The translations under genes were made by a program, and so were the position numbers. Below are positions 8,040 through 17,223 of a stretch of DNA of 29,539 nucleotides, one piece after another. The notes under the pieces are model-generated. The model had not been told where the DNA came from and did no database searches. It saw nothing but the letters and a program-made list of their open reading frames with translations. This DNA is from a bacterium (GTDB lineage: Bacteria; UBP6; JAFGXH01): contig JAMOQH010000167.1 of NCBI GenBank assembly GCA_027064085.1, positions 1 to 29,539 on the forward strand, read 5' to 3'. Position 1 is the first letter of the stretch, and each line of letters begins with the position of its first letter.

Positions 8040-9113
8040 TTACAATTCTTTATATCTTTCAATATATTTTTTAGCAACTGATTTAATAGAAAATTTTTCT
8101 ACACATCTATCATAAATAAACTTTGAAATATCTCTTCTTTTATTGATATCACTAGATAACTTAAAAATTTTACTTGCCAAAGAATCAACATCACCAATAT
8201 CAACAGCAAATTCATAATCTTTACCAAGCATTTCTTCGGTAGATGAAACTTTAGTTGTAACAATAGGTAAACCAATAGACATAGCTTCAAGCATTGAATT
8301 AGACATTCCCTCTCTTTCAGAGCTAATTACAAAAATATCCGACTTTTTAAGCCACTCCATTGTATTACTTTGATAACCTACAAAATCAACTTTTTTATCA
8401 ATACCTAATTCTACTGACAAACTCACTAAATCATCATATAAATATCCTTCACCAACAATACTCAAATGCCAATTTTTAAAATTTTCATCAAGTTTTTCAC
8501 ATGCTTTTAATAAATCATCACATTTTTTTTGTGGAACCAATCGTCCTAAAAAAATTAATTCAATATTTTTCTTTTTAGTATTTTTTTTTATTTTACTTAT
8601 CTCTACTCCATTAGAAACATTAAAAATTTTCTTTTCAATAAAATTTTCTTTTAATAGTTTTGAATAAGTACTCCTTTCTAAAGTTATTAACATATCAGAC
8701 TTTTTAACAATAAGTTTCCATATTTTTCCACTTATACTATTCTTATTATCAAGCATATTTTCATTAGGAAACTTAAATACTGTTTTATATCCCAATAATT
8801 TTCCAACAATTAATAATGATACACCTATTCTACTAGGAGTATGTATATGAAGAATATTATGTTTTGCTTTCATCTTTAGTAAAAATAGTGGTAAGTATGC
8901 AAATCCTAATAAATCTTTTTTAACTCTTTCAATACTAAGCTTCCCTATTAACTCTGTTTTATTACTATTATGAACATAGGACAGAGCCATAACATCTATT
9001 CCATTTCTTATTAACTCTTGACTCAGTAAATAAGCCTGCTTTTCCTTTCCACCAATAATGGGCGGGGGAAATGCTGCATCAAACATTAATACTGATAATT
9101 TTTTATCTTTCAT
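8040..9113 (-). CDS. Glycosyltransferase family 4
   Basis: A 357-aa GT-B glycosyltransferase. The first domain contains FPPPIIGGKEKQAYLLSQEL and HIHTPSRIG; the second has FLGRLVPQKKCDDLL (R191, K196/K197), IVGEGYLYDDL and the E-x7-E motif EGMSNSMLE (E268 and E276) followed by EAMSIGLPIVTTKV. This is a complete GT4 domain order at usual length. It lies 12 bases downstream of the asparagine-synthetase-like gene and 27 upstream of the next transferase. A nine-A run in the coding strand (around 8581-8589) encodes part of KIKKNTKKK; in this AT-rich sequence I do not take it as evidence of phase variation. Specificity is unknown. Confidence 0.85.
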   Translation of the reverse strand: MKDKKLSVLMFDAAFPPPIIGGKEKQAYLLSQELIRNGIDVMALSYVHNSNKTELIGKLSIERVKKDLLGFAYLPLFLLKMKAKHNILHIHTPSRIGVSLLIVGKLLGYKTVFKFPNENMLDNKNSISGKIWKLIVKKSDMLITLERSTYSKLLKENFIEKKIFNVSNGVEISKIKKNTKKKNIELIFLGRLVPQKKCDDLLKACEKLDENFKNWHLSIVGEGYLYDDLVSLSVELGIDKKVDFVGYQSNTMEWLKKSDIFVISSEREGMSNSMLEAMSIGLPIVTTKVSSTEEMLGKDYEFAVDIGDVDSLASKIFKLSSDINKRRDISKFIYDRCVEKFSIKSVAKKYIERYKEL

Positions 9114-9125
9114 AATTTCTAAACC

Positions 9126-11021
9126 TTACATCCATTCTTCATACCACATCTCAAACATTAATAAAAACCACAATTTAGTTATATTTTGTTTATTTCCATT
9201 AAAATAATCATCTCTAAGTTTAATTATTTCATTAACATTAAAAAAACCCTCTGTTTTCAGCCTCTCTTCATTTAAATACTTCAAAAAATATTCCTTTAGC
9301 TCATCTTTAAACCATTCTATTACAGGAACTCCAAAACCCATCTTTTTTCTATCCATTAACCCTTTTGGTAAATATTTATGAGTTATTTTTTTTAATAAAT
9401 ATTTTTTTATTTTATTTTTATATTTCAAAGAAGATGGTAACTGTGCCATATATTCAATTAATCTATAATCAAGCATAGGTTCTCTTCCTTCAAGGCTTAC
9501 ACTCATTGTTGCCCTATCAACTTTGGTTAGTATGTCATCTACCATATAGGTTTTATAATCAACTGCAAGTATTTTATTTATTTCATCCTTTTCTTTTAAA
9601 GAATTTAAATCAAAATCTGTTTTTAACTCTATGATACTAGACTTAAATAAAGAATAAACATGTTTATTTACAAAAACCTGACTAAAAAACTTTAATATTC
9701 CTATAGAATCATTTAATTTTAATATATTTTTTATCTTTTCATATTTTCTTTCATGTTCATAAATTTTATTCCATAAAGGAATATATTCAGGATTTATTTT
9801 TTCCATAATTTTAACAATAACAGGTTTTATAAATCTGGGAATTTTAAAAAAATAATTATAATATTTTAATACCATTGGGTATTTATTATACCCCATAAAA
9901 ATCTCATCTCCTCCATCAGCAGACAAACTCACTGTAACTTGTTCTCTTGCTAGCTTACTAACTAATGCAGTTGGTATAGCAGAACTATCTCCAAATGGCT
10001 CATCATACATTTTAGGTAACTTAGGAAGAATTTCCAAGGCATCTTTTTGAGTACAATAATATTCAGTATGCTCTGTTCCTAGTATTTCAGCAACTTTTTT
10101 AGCGTAAGGTGCCTCATCAAAGCCCTTTTCATGAAATCCAATTGTAAAAGTTTTTATCTTTTCTTTTCTATTTTTTTGTAATATTGCCGTTACAATACTA
10201 CTATCATATCCACCACTTAAAAACACTCCAACTGGTACATCACTTACCATTCTGTACTCAAATGAAGATTTTAATAATTCTTCAATATGCTCTATTGCTT
10301 CCTCTTCCGTTACATTCAATTTAGGCTTATTATAAAAATCTATTACATCCCAATATTTATTCTCTTTTATTTCCTTATTTTCTAAATTAATTTCAAGATA
10401 ATGCCCTGCTCTAAGCTTATGAGTATCTTTAAAGATTGTATAAGGCTGTAAAATATATCCATATTGTAAATATAAAACCAAAGCATCTGTGTTTATTTCT
10501 TTTACAAAGTTTTTATGCTCATGAAAAGATTTCAATTCACTTGAAAACATTAGTAAACCATTTTTAAAATACCAATATAATGGCTTTACTCCTGCCCTAT
10601 CTCTATAAATGTTAATTTTATTAAGACTTTTATCCCAAATAGCAAATACGAACATCCCATTGAATTTATGAACAGCTTCTTTTCCCCATTTCTTAAATGA
10701 ATGTAAAATAACCTCTGTATCACTATTAGATATAAATTCATCTCCTGATTCTTCAAGTTCAAGTTTAATTTCTGAAAAATTATAGATTTCTCCATTATAA
10801 GTTATTACTAAATTATCATAAAACATAGGTTGATGGCCATGTTTTGATAAATCCAATATACTTAATCTTCTATGTCCAAAGCCTAAATTACAACTGTCCA
10901 ATTGTTCAAATAAATATCCACTATCATCAGGCCCACGATGATGCAAAACATCTGTCATACTCTTTAGTATATTTTTATCTGACTTTTTATTAAAATCTAC
11001 AAAACCACTTATTCCACACAT
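9126..11021 (-). CDS. Asparagine-synthetase-like glutamine amidotransferase (first of two)
   Basis: A 631-aa two-domain enzyme. The N-terminal Ntn glutaminase domain starts MCGISGFVDF with the catalytic Cys2, and keeps RRLSILDLS, TYNGEIYNF (canonical glutamine-binding Glu) and DTEVIL. The C-terminal synthetase domain has the ATP pyrophosphatase loop SGGYDSS at 269-275 and SADGGDEIFMGYNKY. In polysaccharide clusters such proteins (for example WbpS) are thought to amidate uronic acid carboxyls rather than make asparagine. The UDP-glucose dehydrogenase gene 22 bases upstream in the operon fits that role. A plain AsnB function is possible but less likely in this setting. All catalytic residues I can check are present. 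Confidence 0.85.
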   Translation of the reverse strand: MCGISGFVDFNKKSDKNILKSMTDVLHHRGPDDSGYLFEQLDSCNLGFGHRRLSILDLSKHGHQPMFYDNLVITYNGEIYNFSEIKLELEESGDEFISNSDTEVILHSFKKWGKEAVHKFNGMFVFAIWDKSLNKINIYRDRAGVKPLYWYFKNGLLMFSSELKSFHEHKNFVKEINTDALVLYLQYGYILQPYTIFKDTHKLRAGHYLEINLENKEIKENKYWDVIDFYNKPKLNVTEEEAIEHIEELLKSSFEYRMVSDVPVGVFLSGGYDSSIVTAILQKNRKEKIKTFTIGFHEKGFDEAPYAKKVAEILGTEHTEYYCTQKDALEILPKLPKMYDEPFGDSSAIPTALVSKLAREQVTVSLSADGGDEIFMGYNKYPMVLKYYNYFFKIPRFIKPVIVKIMEKINPEYIPLWNKIYEHERKYEKIKNILKLNDSIGILKFFSQVFVNKHVYSLFKSSIIELKTDFDLNSLKEKDEINKILAVDYKTYMVDDILTKVDRATMSVSLEGREPMLDYRLIEYMAQLPSSLKYKNKIKKYLLKKITHKYLPKGLMDRKKMGFGVPVIEWFKDELKEYFLKYLNEERLKTEGFFNVNEIIKLRDDYFNGNKQNITKLWFLLMFEMWYEEWM

Positions 11022-11043
11022 TCATTATCCCTGTTTATTACGA

Positions 11044-12381
11044 TTAAACTCCTATCTGATAATATTCAAAGCCCAATTTTTGAAGTTTTTTAATATTATA
11101 CTGATTTCTTCCATCAAAAATTATATTATTCTTTAATCTTTTTTTTATTTCTTCAAAATCAGGACTTCTAAATTCTTTCCATTCTGTTAATAATAACAGT
11201 GCAGAACTATCATTTAATACATCATACTTAGAATCAAAATATTCAACATTTTCATTATCTTTTAAGTAAAACTCTTTTGCTTCCTTAACAGCTTTTGGGT
11301 CATAAGCTTTAACTTTAGCTCCAAGAGAAGTTAACTTATTAATAATAACAACAGAAGGAGCTTCTCTCATATCATCTGTTTCAGGTTTAAAACTTAATCC
11401 CCAAATAGCAAAGGTTAATCCATTAAGATTATTTCTGTTTTTATCTGTCATAAATCTTTTAATTACTTTGTTCGCAATAACCTCTTTCTGAGATTTATTT
11501 CTTGCTTCAACAGCATTTATAATTTTAGGTTCAAAACCAACATCTTTAGCTATTTTAATTAAAGCCTGTGTATCCTTTGGAAAACAACTACCACCATAAC
11601 CGATACCAGGATATATAAAACTATAGCCTATCCTACTATCACTTCCTATGCCTATTCTGACTTTATTAACATCAGCCCCTACTCTTTCACAAATATTAGC
11701 AATTTCATTCATAAATGAAATTTTTGTTGCGAGCATAGCATTTGCTGCATATTTAGTCATTTCTGCACTTCTTATATCCATAGATATAAACCTGTCATGA
11801 TTTCTTGTAAATGGAGCATACAATTCTCTCATAACTTCTAATGTTTCATCGTTATCCGTACCAACAACAACTCGGTCTGGCTTCATAAAATCATTAATCG
11901 CAACACCCTCTTTTAAAAATTCCGGATTACTTACCACTGAAAATTTAATAGAAATGTTTCTTTTATTTAATTCCTCTGTAATAACCGCTTTAACTTTATC
12001 AGCACTTCCAATTGGAACTGTTGATTTATTAACAACAATAATATTTTTATTAACAGATTTTCCTATTTCTTTGGCAACAGCAAGTAAATACTGTAAATCA
12101 GCACTACCATCTTCACCCATTGGAGTTCCAACTGCAATAAAAATTATATCAGAATCATTTATAACTTCATTTAATTTAGTATTAAATCTCAATGTATTAT
12201 TTTTTATTCCTCTTAAAACCATCAGCTCAAGACCTGGTTCATAAATAGGAATAACACCTTTCTTTAACCCTTCTATCTTATCTCTGTCAATATCAACACA
12301 AGTTACATTATTACCCATTTCAGCAAAACAAGCACCTGCAACTAAACCAACATAACCTGTTCCTACAACAATTATTTTCAT
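11044..12381 (-). CDS. ugd: UDP-glucose 6-dehydrogenase
   Basis: A 445-aa cytoplasmic NAD-dependent enzyme expected to oxidise UDP-glucose twice to UDP-glucuronate. The NAD motif is [18 protein letters not shown] (6-23). [15 protein letters not shown] (151-165) provides the catalytic Glu/Lys region, and YGGSCFPKD holds the thioester-forming Cys266. [14 protein letters not shown] and DPKAVKEA mark the C-terminal domain. Overall it matches Ugd/TuaD rather than the WbpA/TviB branch found at 27234-28520, so the two dehydrogenases probably have different substrates. Its start overlaps the stop of the upstream nucleotidyltransferase by 4 bases, suggesting that the two enzymes are made in step and may act consecutively. 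Confidence 0.9.
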   Translation of the reverse strand: MKIIVVGTGYVGLVAGACFAEMGNNVTCVDIDRDKIEGLKKGVIPIYEPGLELMVLRGIKNNTLRFNTKLNEVINDSDIIFIAVGTPMGEDGSADLQYLLAVAKEIGKSVNKNIIVVNKSTVPIGSADKVKAVITEELNKRNISIKFSVVSNPEFLKEGVAINDFMKPDRVVVGTDNDETLEVMRELYAPFTRNHDRFISMDIRSAEMTKYAANAMLATKISFMNEIANICERVGADVNKVRIGIGSDSRIGYSFIYPGIGYGGSCFPKDTQALIKIAKDVGFEPKIINAVEARNKSQKEVIANKVIKRFMTDKNRNNLNGLTFAIWGLSFKPETDDMREAPSVVIINKLTSLGAKVKAYDPKAVKEAKEFYLKDNENVEYFDSKYDVLNDSSALLLLTEWKEFRSPDFEEIKKRLKNNIIFDGRNQYNIKKLQKLGFEYYQIGV

Positions 12382-13247
12382 ATTTCCTCACTAACAATAT
12401 TTAATAAATAATCACCATACTCATTTTTTATATTATTTGCAATATTTATTAACTGCTCTTTATTAATATAATTCTTTCTATATGCAATTTCTTCTATACA
12501 TCCAAATTTTACACCTGATTTTTCCTCTATATCCTTTACAAAAACAGTTGTTTCAACAAAAGATTTATGAGTACCTGTATCAAACCATGTATTACTTTCA
12601 TCTATTAATGTTACCTTTAATTTCTTATTTTTTAAATAAATTTTATTCACATCAGTTATTTCAAGTTCTCCTCTTTTAGAGGGCTTTAAAGATTTTGCAA
12701 TATTAACAACCGAATTATCATAAAAATATAAACCAACAACAGCATAATTCGATTTAGGTTTTAAAGGTTTCTCTTCAATTGATAAAACATTCATATCGTT
12801 ATCAAATTCAGCTACCCCAAATCTTTCTGGATCATTTACTTCATAACCAAAAACAGTTGCTGTTTCATTTTTTAGTAATGCATTACTAAAAATATCATAT
12901 ATTTTATCACCATAAAAAATATTATCCACTAAAATCAAAGAAACATTATCACTTCCAATAAATTCTTCTCCAATAATAAAAGCATTTGCTATTCCCTTTG
13001 GCTCATATTCAATTTCATACTTTATTGATATTCCAATATTACTTCCATCTCCTAAAACAGATTTAAATAACTTAATATCTTTCTGCATCGCAATAATTAA
13101 AATATCCTTTATCCCCATACTCATAAAAGTTGACAAAGGATAATAAATCATTGGTTTATCATAAATTGGAAGAAGTGCCTTTGGTATTATTTTTGTTACA
13201 GGATACAATCTTGTTCCAAGACCACCTGCCAATATTATCCCCTTCAT
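12378..13247 (-). CDS. rfbA: RfbA-type sugar-1-phosphate nucleotidyltransferase
   Basis: A 289-aa cytoplasmic enzyme of the glucose-1-phosphate thymidylyltransferase family. Motifs are [73 protein letters not shown] and FDTGTH, and the length is normal for RfbA. A small deviation is LVDNIFYG, where most RfbA proteins I recall read LGDNIFYG. No RfbB, RfbC or RfbD gene lies in the window, while the next gene, overlapping by 4 bases, is ugd. It may supply dTDP-glucose to genes elsewhere, or UDP-glucose to Ugd if it accepts UTP. It has a promoter directly upstream and an AGAGGG ribosome site. Confidence 0.85.
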   Translation of the reverse strand: MKGIILAGGLGTRLYPVTKIIPKALLPIYDKPMIYYPLSTFMSMGIKDILIIAMQKDIKLFKSVLGDGSNIGISIKYEIEYEPKGIANAFIIGEEFIGSDNVSLILVDNIFYGDKIYDIFSNALLKNETATVFGYEVNDPERFGVAEFDNDMNVLSIEEKPLKPKSNYAVVGLYFYDNSVVNIAKSLKPSKRGELEITDVNKIYLKNKKLKVTLIDESNTWFDTGTHKSFVETTVFVKDIEEKSGVKFGCIEEIAYRKNYINKEQLINIANNIKNEYGDYLLNIVSEEI

Positions 13248-13273
13248 TATTTATACCCTCTAGATAAAAAAGC

Positions 13274-13302
13274 ATTATACATATAACAAACTTTTATTTC
13301 AA
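13274..13302 (-). promoter_or_regulatory. Sigma70-like promoter of the rfbA-ugd block
   Basis: On the minus strand TTGAAA (13302-13297) and TATAAT (13279-13274) are separated by exactly 17 bases (13296-13280). The TGA stop of the upstream glycosyltransferase is embedded in the -35 hexamer. Predicted start of transcription is near 13267, giving a leader of about 20 bases before the ATG at 13247. It has the same architecture as the promoters at 24449 and 28553. Confidence 0.6.
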
Positions 13303-14456
13303 TCAAAAAGCAATTTAAAATATAACTTCTCTGTTTTTTCTGCAACAGAAGATAAAGAAATATTATCACTAATAAATTTTCTAGCATTTTTTCCCATTAA
13401 AATTCGTTCTTTCCTATTATAGTATAAATATATTATTTCATCTGCAAAACTTTCCATATCATCAATATTAACTATTTTACCAGAATTATATTGCTCCAAT
13501 ATATCAATACTCCCTGAAACTTTTGTTGAAACAACAGGTAAGCCGCAACTTAAAGCTTCTAGCATCGCATTTGATAAACCTTCCATTTTTGAAGGAAGTA
13601 AAAAAATATCTGAAACCTGATAATATTTCACGGTATTTTCTTGTAAACCCCAAAATATTATATTTTCATTTAGCTTGTATTTTTTTATTTTTTCTAAAAA
13701 CTTTTCTTTTTCCTCTCCATCTCCAACAATCAAAAGAATAGCAGAAGGAATTTTATCAAGCACTTTTTTCCAAGCATCAATTACTCCCAATGGATTTTTA
13801 GCATTACTTAATCTTCCACAATAAATAGCAGTAAAAACATCTCTATTTAATTTAAGTTTTTCTCTTATAGCAATTTTTTCTTCTAAACTTAAAGGAATAA
13901 ATATATTTTCATCAACTCCATTTGGAATCATAAAAATTTTATCTTGACTTATACCAATTTTTTTTATTTCATTGACAGCACTTTTACTAGTTGCAATAAA
14001 ACCATCAATTCCATAAAATGATTTTTCTAACATATTTTTAACTTTATAATCATTAAAAACATTCATTATTCCCATAGACCCCGTACTAGTAGTTTTTAAA
14101 ACTACTTTCTTTTTCATTAGTTTTGCAACCAAAATAACTATTGCAGATGTAAGCCCGTATTGATGCAAGTGAAACACATCAAATTTTCTTCCACGTACTA
14201 ATAAAAAAGAAATTAATGAAGAATTAAATGAAAGCTGATGAATTTTCTTCTTATAAACACTAAAAATACGATTAATTATAACTCCATCAAGAACTTCATA
14301 TTTTTTCCATTTTTTATTTCTTTGTTCTGTTACGACCTCTACCGTATGCCCTCTTTGGACTAAAGCTCTTGAAAGCCTTAATGCGGCTATCTCATATCCT
14401 CCAGTCATTGGATAAAACTGAGGAGCAACCATTAAAATTTTTAATTTTTTACTCAT
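13299..14456 (-). CDS. Glycosyltransferase family 4
   Basis: A 385-aa GT-B glycosyltransferase. The N-terminal domain shows LMVAPQFYPMTGGYEIAALR and HLHQYGLTSA. The donor domain shows YCGRLSNAKNPLGVIDAW (R205, K210), IVGDGEEKEKF and the E-x7-E motif EGLSNAMLE (E292 and E300) followed by ALSCGLPVVSTKV. It is complete and of usual length. It is the last gene of the unit that starts at the fusion gene, 6 bases after the membrane protein gene, and is followed by a 51-base gap with a promoter. The motif series is very similar to that of the GT4 at 8040-9113, so the two may be related paralogues, with different specificities unknown from sequence. Confidence 0.85.
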   Translation of the reverse strand: MSKKLKILMVAPQFYPMTGGYEIAALRLSRALVQRGHTVEVVTEQRNKKWKKYEVLDGVIINRIFSVYKKKIHQLSFNSSLISFLLVRGRKFDVFHLHQYGLTSAIVILVAKLMKKKVVLKTTSTGSMGIMNVFNDYKVKNMLEKSFYGIDGFIATSKSAVNEIKKIGISQDKIFMIPNGVDENIFIPLSLEEKIAIREKLKLNRDVFTAIYCGRLSNAKNPLGVIDAWKKVLDKIPSAILLIVGDGEEKEKFLEKIKKYKLNENIIFWGLQENTVKYYQVSDIFLLPSKMEGLSNAMLEALSCGLPVVSTKVSGSIDILEQYNSGKIVNIDDMESFADEIIYLYYNRKERILMGKNARKFISDNISLSSVAEKTEKLYFKLLFD

Positions 14457-14462
14457 AAAAAC

Positions 14463-15731
14463 CTATAAATTTAATTTATAAAAAGAAAATAATAAAAATA
14501 TAAATATCATTCCCATTACAGAAAAGTATTTTATAATGAGTTTGCTGTTAATATACCCATAAGCTGAAATCAATGCCATTACTGGAATTACAGAAACCGT
14601 CCATCTTGTAGTATCTCCACTAATAAATCCAATTAAAAAATATCCTCCCATAAATAAAATAATAAATACTTTAAAGAAATAATTTATGACCTGAATATTC
14701 TTATCTATCCAAATATAATATAAACCTAAGAAAAACATTGGTACAAAAAAAAGAATCCATGGAACAGCAAATAAACCTCTTAAACTTCTATAAATATATC
14801 TAGGATTCTTTAAATCAATCCATGTATCTTTTTTAAATCCAGATGTTTCTTTTAAGATAAAAAGAGAAATATACTTTATTTTACTTACTCGCTTTATTTC
14901 ATGATTGGAGATATTTCTTCCTTCTATATAGTTTTTAAGATTACGATTTTCTCCTCTTACTCCTATTTTATTTAACAGGCTACTTGAAAATCCTATAATC
15001 AGGATTAATATAAATATAATAACGGCCAAAAACAATTTCCCTGTTTTTTTAAAATTATTTTCAAATTTAGAAAAATAGGAAGCACCTATAATTAATCCAA
15101 CATTAAAAATAGCCAGAGGCAATCTAAAAGAAGCTATTAAAACCACTGCAATAAATAATTTGAAATAAATAAAAAGCACTCTTTTTTTACTATTAATTAA
15201 AAGTATGTTAAATAAAATATAAGACTGAATAATGGTTATTGACATATCTTTTAATAAGATTAATGTATAATAAAATAATGGTGTTGAAAATAATACAAAT
15301 AAAGCAACTAGTGTGGCAAATTTTTTCCCCTTAATAATAAAAGCTATTTTATACCAATACAAAGAAATAAAAAGGAAAAAAGAAAAATTCAACAATTTTC
15401 GTATATAAAGAGTATCTCCAATAAATTGATTTAACCATGTTAATAATATAGGATACCCTGTTTGAACATATGATTTAGTAAATTTAGAAATATTAAACCA
15501 ATCAGATAAAGATTTAAGTTCTTTTAATGATATTCTATAGTAACCAATATCATCACCTCCCGATGCAAAAGGGGCATAATCATTAAGTACATAAATTATA
15601 AGTAAATATGATATTGTTAATAACATAGCAACAAAAGGATAAATTAATGATGTATCATTTATTTTTACTTCTTTATATATCAGAAAAACAGGTAAAATAG
15701 TTAAAAAAATTATAAAAGCTATATTTATCAA
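14463..15731 (-). CDS. Polytopic membrane protein, candidate Wzy polymerase or GT-C-like enzyme
   Basis: A 422-aa integral membrane protein with about ten hydrophobic segments. I do not recognise the family. After the first two or three segments it has an acidic loop ASGGDDIGYYRISL (56-69), which recalls the early extracytoplasmic loop with acidic and Tyr residues seen in several membrane polymerases and GT-C glycosyltransferases. A second, basic loop lies around residues 260-300 (KIGVRGENRNLKNYIEGR). Lying 3 bases downstream of the flippase and between glycosyltransferase genes, it is a natural candidate for the O-unit polymerase. The Wzy_C protein at 1054-2358 would then be a ligase or a second polymerase. 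Function remains unproven. Confidence 0.55.
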   Translation of the reverse strand: MINIAFIIFLTILPVFLIYKEVKINDTSLIYPFVAMLLTISYLLIIYVLNDYAPFASGGDDIGYYRISLKELKSLSDWFNISKFTKSYVQTGYPILLTWLNQFIGDTLYIRKLLNFSFFLFISLYWYKIAFIIKGKKFATLVALFVLFSTPLFYYTLILLKDMSITIIQSYILFNILLINSKKRVLFIYFKLFIAVVLIASFRLPLAIFNVGLIIGASYFSKFENNFKKTGKLFLAVIIFILILIIGFSSSLLNKIGVRGENRNLKNYIEGRNISNHEIKRVSKIKYISLFILKETSGFKKDTWIDLKNPRYIYRSLRGLFAVPWILFFVPMFFLGLYYIWIDKNIQVINYFFKVFIILFMGGYFLIGFISGDTTRWTVSVIPVMALISAYGYINSKLIIKYFSVMGMIFIFLLFSFYKLNL

Positions 15732-15734
15732 TTA

Positions 15735-17210
15735 TTATCCTAAAATATTTTTAATAAATAAAATTACATTGTTTCTTTCATCTTTATTAAACCCAAATCT
15801 AAAAGATAATACAAAAAATAAAATCATTATAAAATATTTTAAAAGATAGGTAAATAAAGATTTATCATAATAATTGTAAATTGAAGCACCATAAGCAAAT
15901 ATAGAAAATAAAAATATTAAAAATATTTTCATAAATTCATACCTAAGAGGATAATATCTCTTTGATATAAAATAATAAATGATATTCATTATTAGTCTTG
16001 ATAACAATAATGACATTGTTGCTCCAAAAACTCCAAATTTTTGAGTTAGTAAAAAATTAAAACTAAAAATTGAAATCAAACCAATAACCTGTACAATTAA
16101 AAAGTAATAAGTTTTCTTAGACCATGATATTCCTATTGTTGTAAACTGAACCAGCCCTTCAATTATTACAGCTAGCATCAATAAGGGAATCACTAAAATC
16201 GCAGATTCATATTTCATAGAAGCAAATAAATAAATAATAATATCTCCAAAAACAACTCCTAGCACTGCAAAAACAGTTAATAATAAAAAATAAATTCTAA
16301 ATAAATCTCCTATTATTTTTGGAGCATCATCATTTTTCCATATTGAATATAAATACGGACCAAAAGCAATTTGAAAAGCAGACACAACTATTAAAAGCAA
16401 AGAAGAAACTCTAGTACTAACAGCATATTCTCCAATTGTTTCAATACTAACATATCGAAGCAAAAAAGTTCTATCAATTGATGGCATTAGCATACTTATA
16501 ATCATAACGATTGTAAATGGAGCACCATACTTAAGCATTTCTTTAAATATTTTAAACGAATCCTTTTCACCTAGAGATTTCAAGCTAATGTATTCCCTAT
16601 TTAAAAATAATCCCAATAATGCAAAAATATTTGAGGATATAACCAATGAAAAAATTACTCCTAAAATTCTATACTTAAAGACAACTACAAGAGTAATAGT
16701 TAAAATCACATTAAAAATACCATTTCCCAATGTGATTAAAAGATATTTATTTTTTTTAAATGTCCATTTAAATATATTGTTAGAAAATGACATTAACATT
16801 GATGCCGGAACATAAATTATTCCCAATTTCCAATAGTAAACCAATTCTTTATTATTATCAAAGATAATATTTCCAACATTATCACCAAAAATAAAAAATA
16901 AAATTATCATTATTACAGTAGCAATTACCTGAATAAAAAAACCAATACTAGCTATTTTTATTCTATACTCTTTATCCTCTCCTTTATCATAAAAAAATCT
17001 TGCTATAGACGAATCCTGTCCTAATATAAGAAAAGCTGCAAAAACAGACAAATATGATGTTATAACATTTATAGAACCATATTCTCCTTTTGTCAATACT
17101 CTTGTTAAAATAGGAGCTGTAAAAATAGCCAAAAATTTAGTTATCGCGCCAGCAAGCCCATAAACAGCAGAATCCTTCGCTAAAAATTTAATAGAATCTT
17201 TTAATTGCAT
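15735..17210 (-). CDS. wzx: Wzx-type oligosaccharide flippase (MATE/MVF fold)
   Basis: A 491-aa inner-membrane protein with about 14 predicted segments, typical of Wzx/RfbX flippases that move undecaprenyl-linked O-units across the membrane. The N-terminus DSAVYGLAGAITKFLAIFTAPILTR followed by VLTKGEYG is characteristic of the polysaccharide biosynthesis protein family. ILGQDSSIARFFYD, and the loop MKYGAPFTIVMIISMLMPSIDRTFL in the middle, also fit. It lies between a divergent glycosyltransferase (13 bases upstream) and the polytopic membrane protein (3 bases downstream). Family call is confident; which oligosaccharide it carries is inferred from the cluster. Confidence 0.88.
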   Translation of the reverse strand: MQLKDSIKFLAKDSAVYGLAGAITKFLAIFTAPILTRVLTKGEYGSINVITSYLSVFAAFLILGQDSSIARFFYDKGEDKEYRIKIASIGFFIQVIATVIMIILFFIFGDNVGNIIFDNNKELVYYWKLGIIYVPASMLMSFSNNIFKWTFKKNKYLLITLGNGIFNVILTITLVVVFKYRILGVIFSLVISSNIFALLGLFLNREYISLKSLGEKDSFKIFKEMLKYGAPFTIVMIISMLMPSIDRTFLLRYVSIETIGEYAVSTRVSSLLLIVVSAFQIAFGPYLYSIWKNDDAPKIIGDLFRIYFLLLTVFAVLGVVFGDIIIYLFASMKYESAILVIPLLMLAVIIEGLVQFTTIGISWSKKTYYFLIVQVIGLISIFSFNFLLTQKFGVFGATMSLLLSRLIMNIIYYFISKRYYPLRYEFMKIFLIFLFSIFAYGASIYNYYDKSLFTYLLKYFIMILFFVLSFRFGFNKDERNNVILFIKNILG

Positions 17211-17223
17211 TTATTAGTTACCA

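Noticed and set aside
8581-8589. Nine-base A/T homopolymer inside a glycosyltransferase gene as a phase-variation tract.
   Set aside because: Runs of 7-9 A or T are common throughout this low-GC window and encode lysine-rich stretches; no out-of-frame remnant or repeat unit supports switching.
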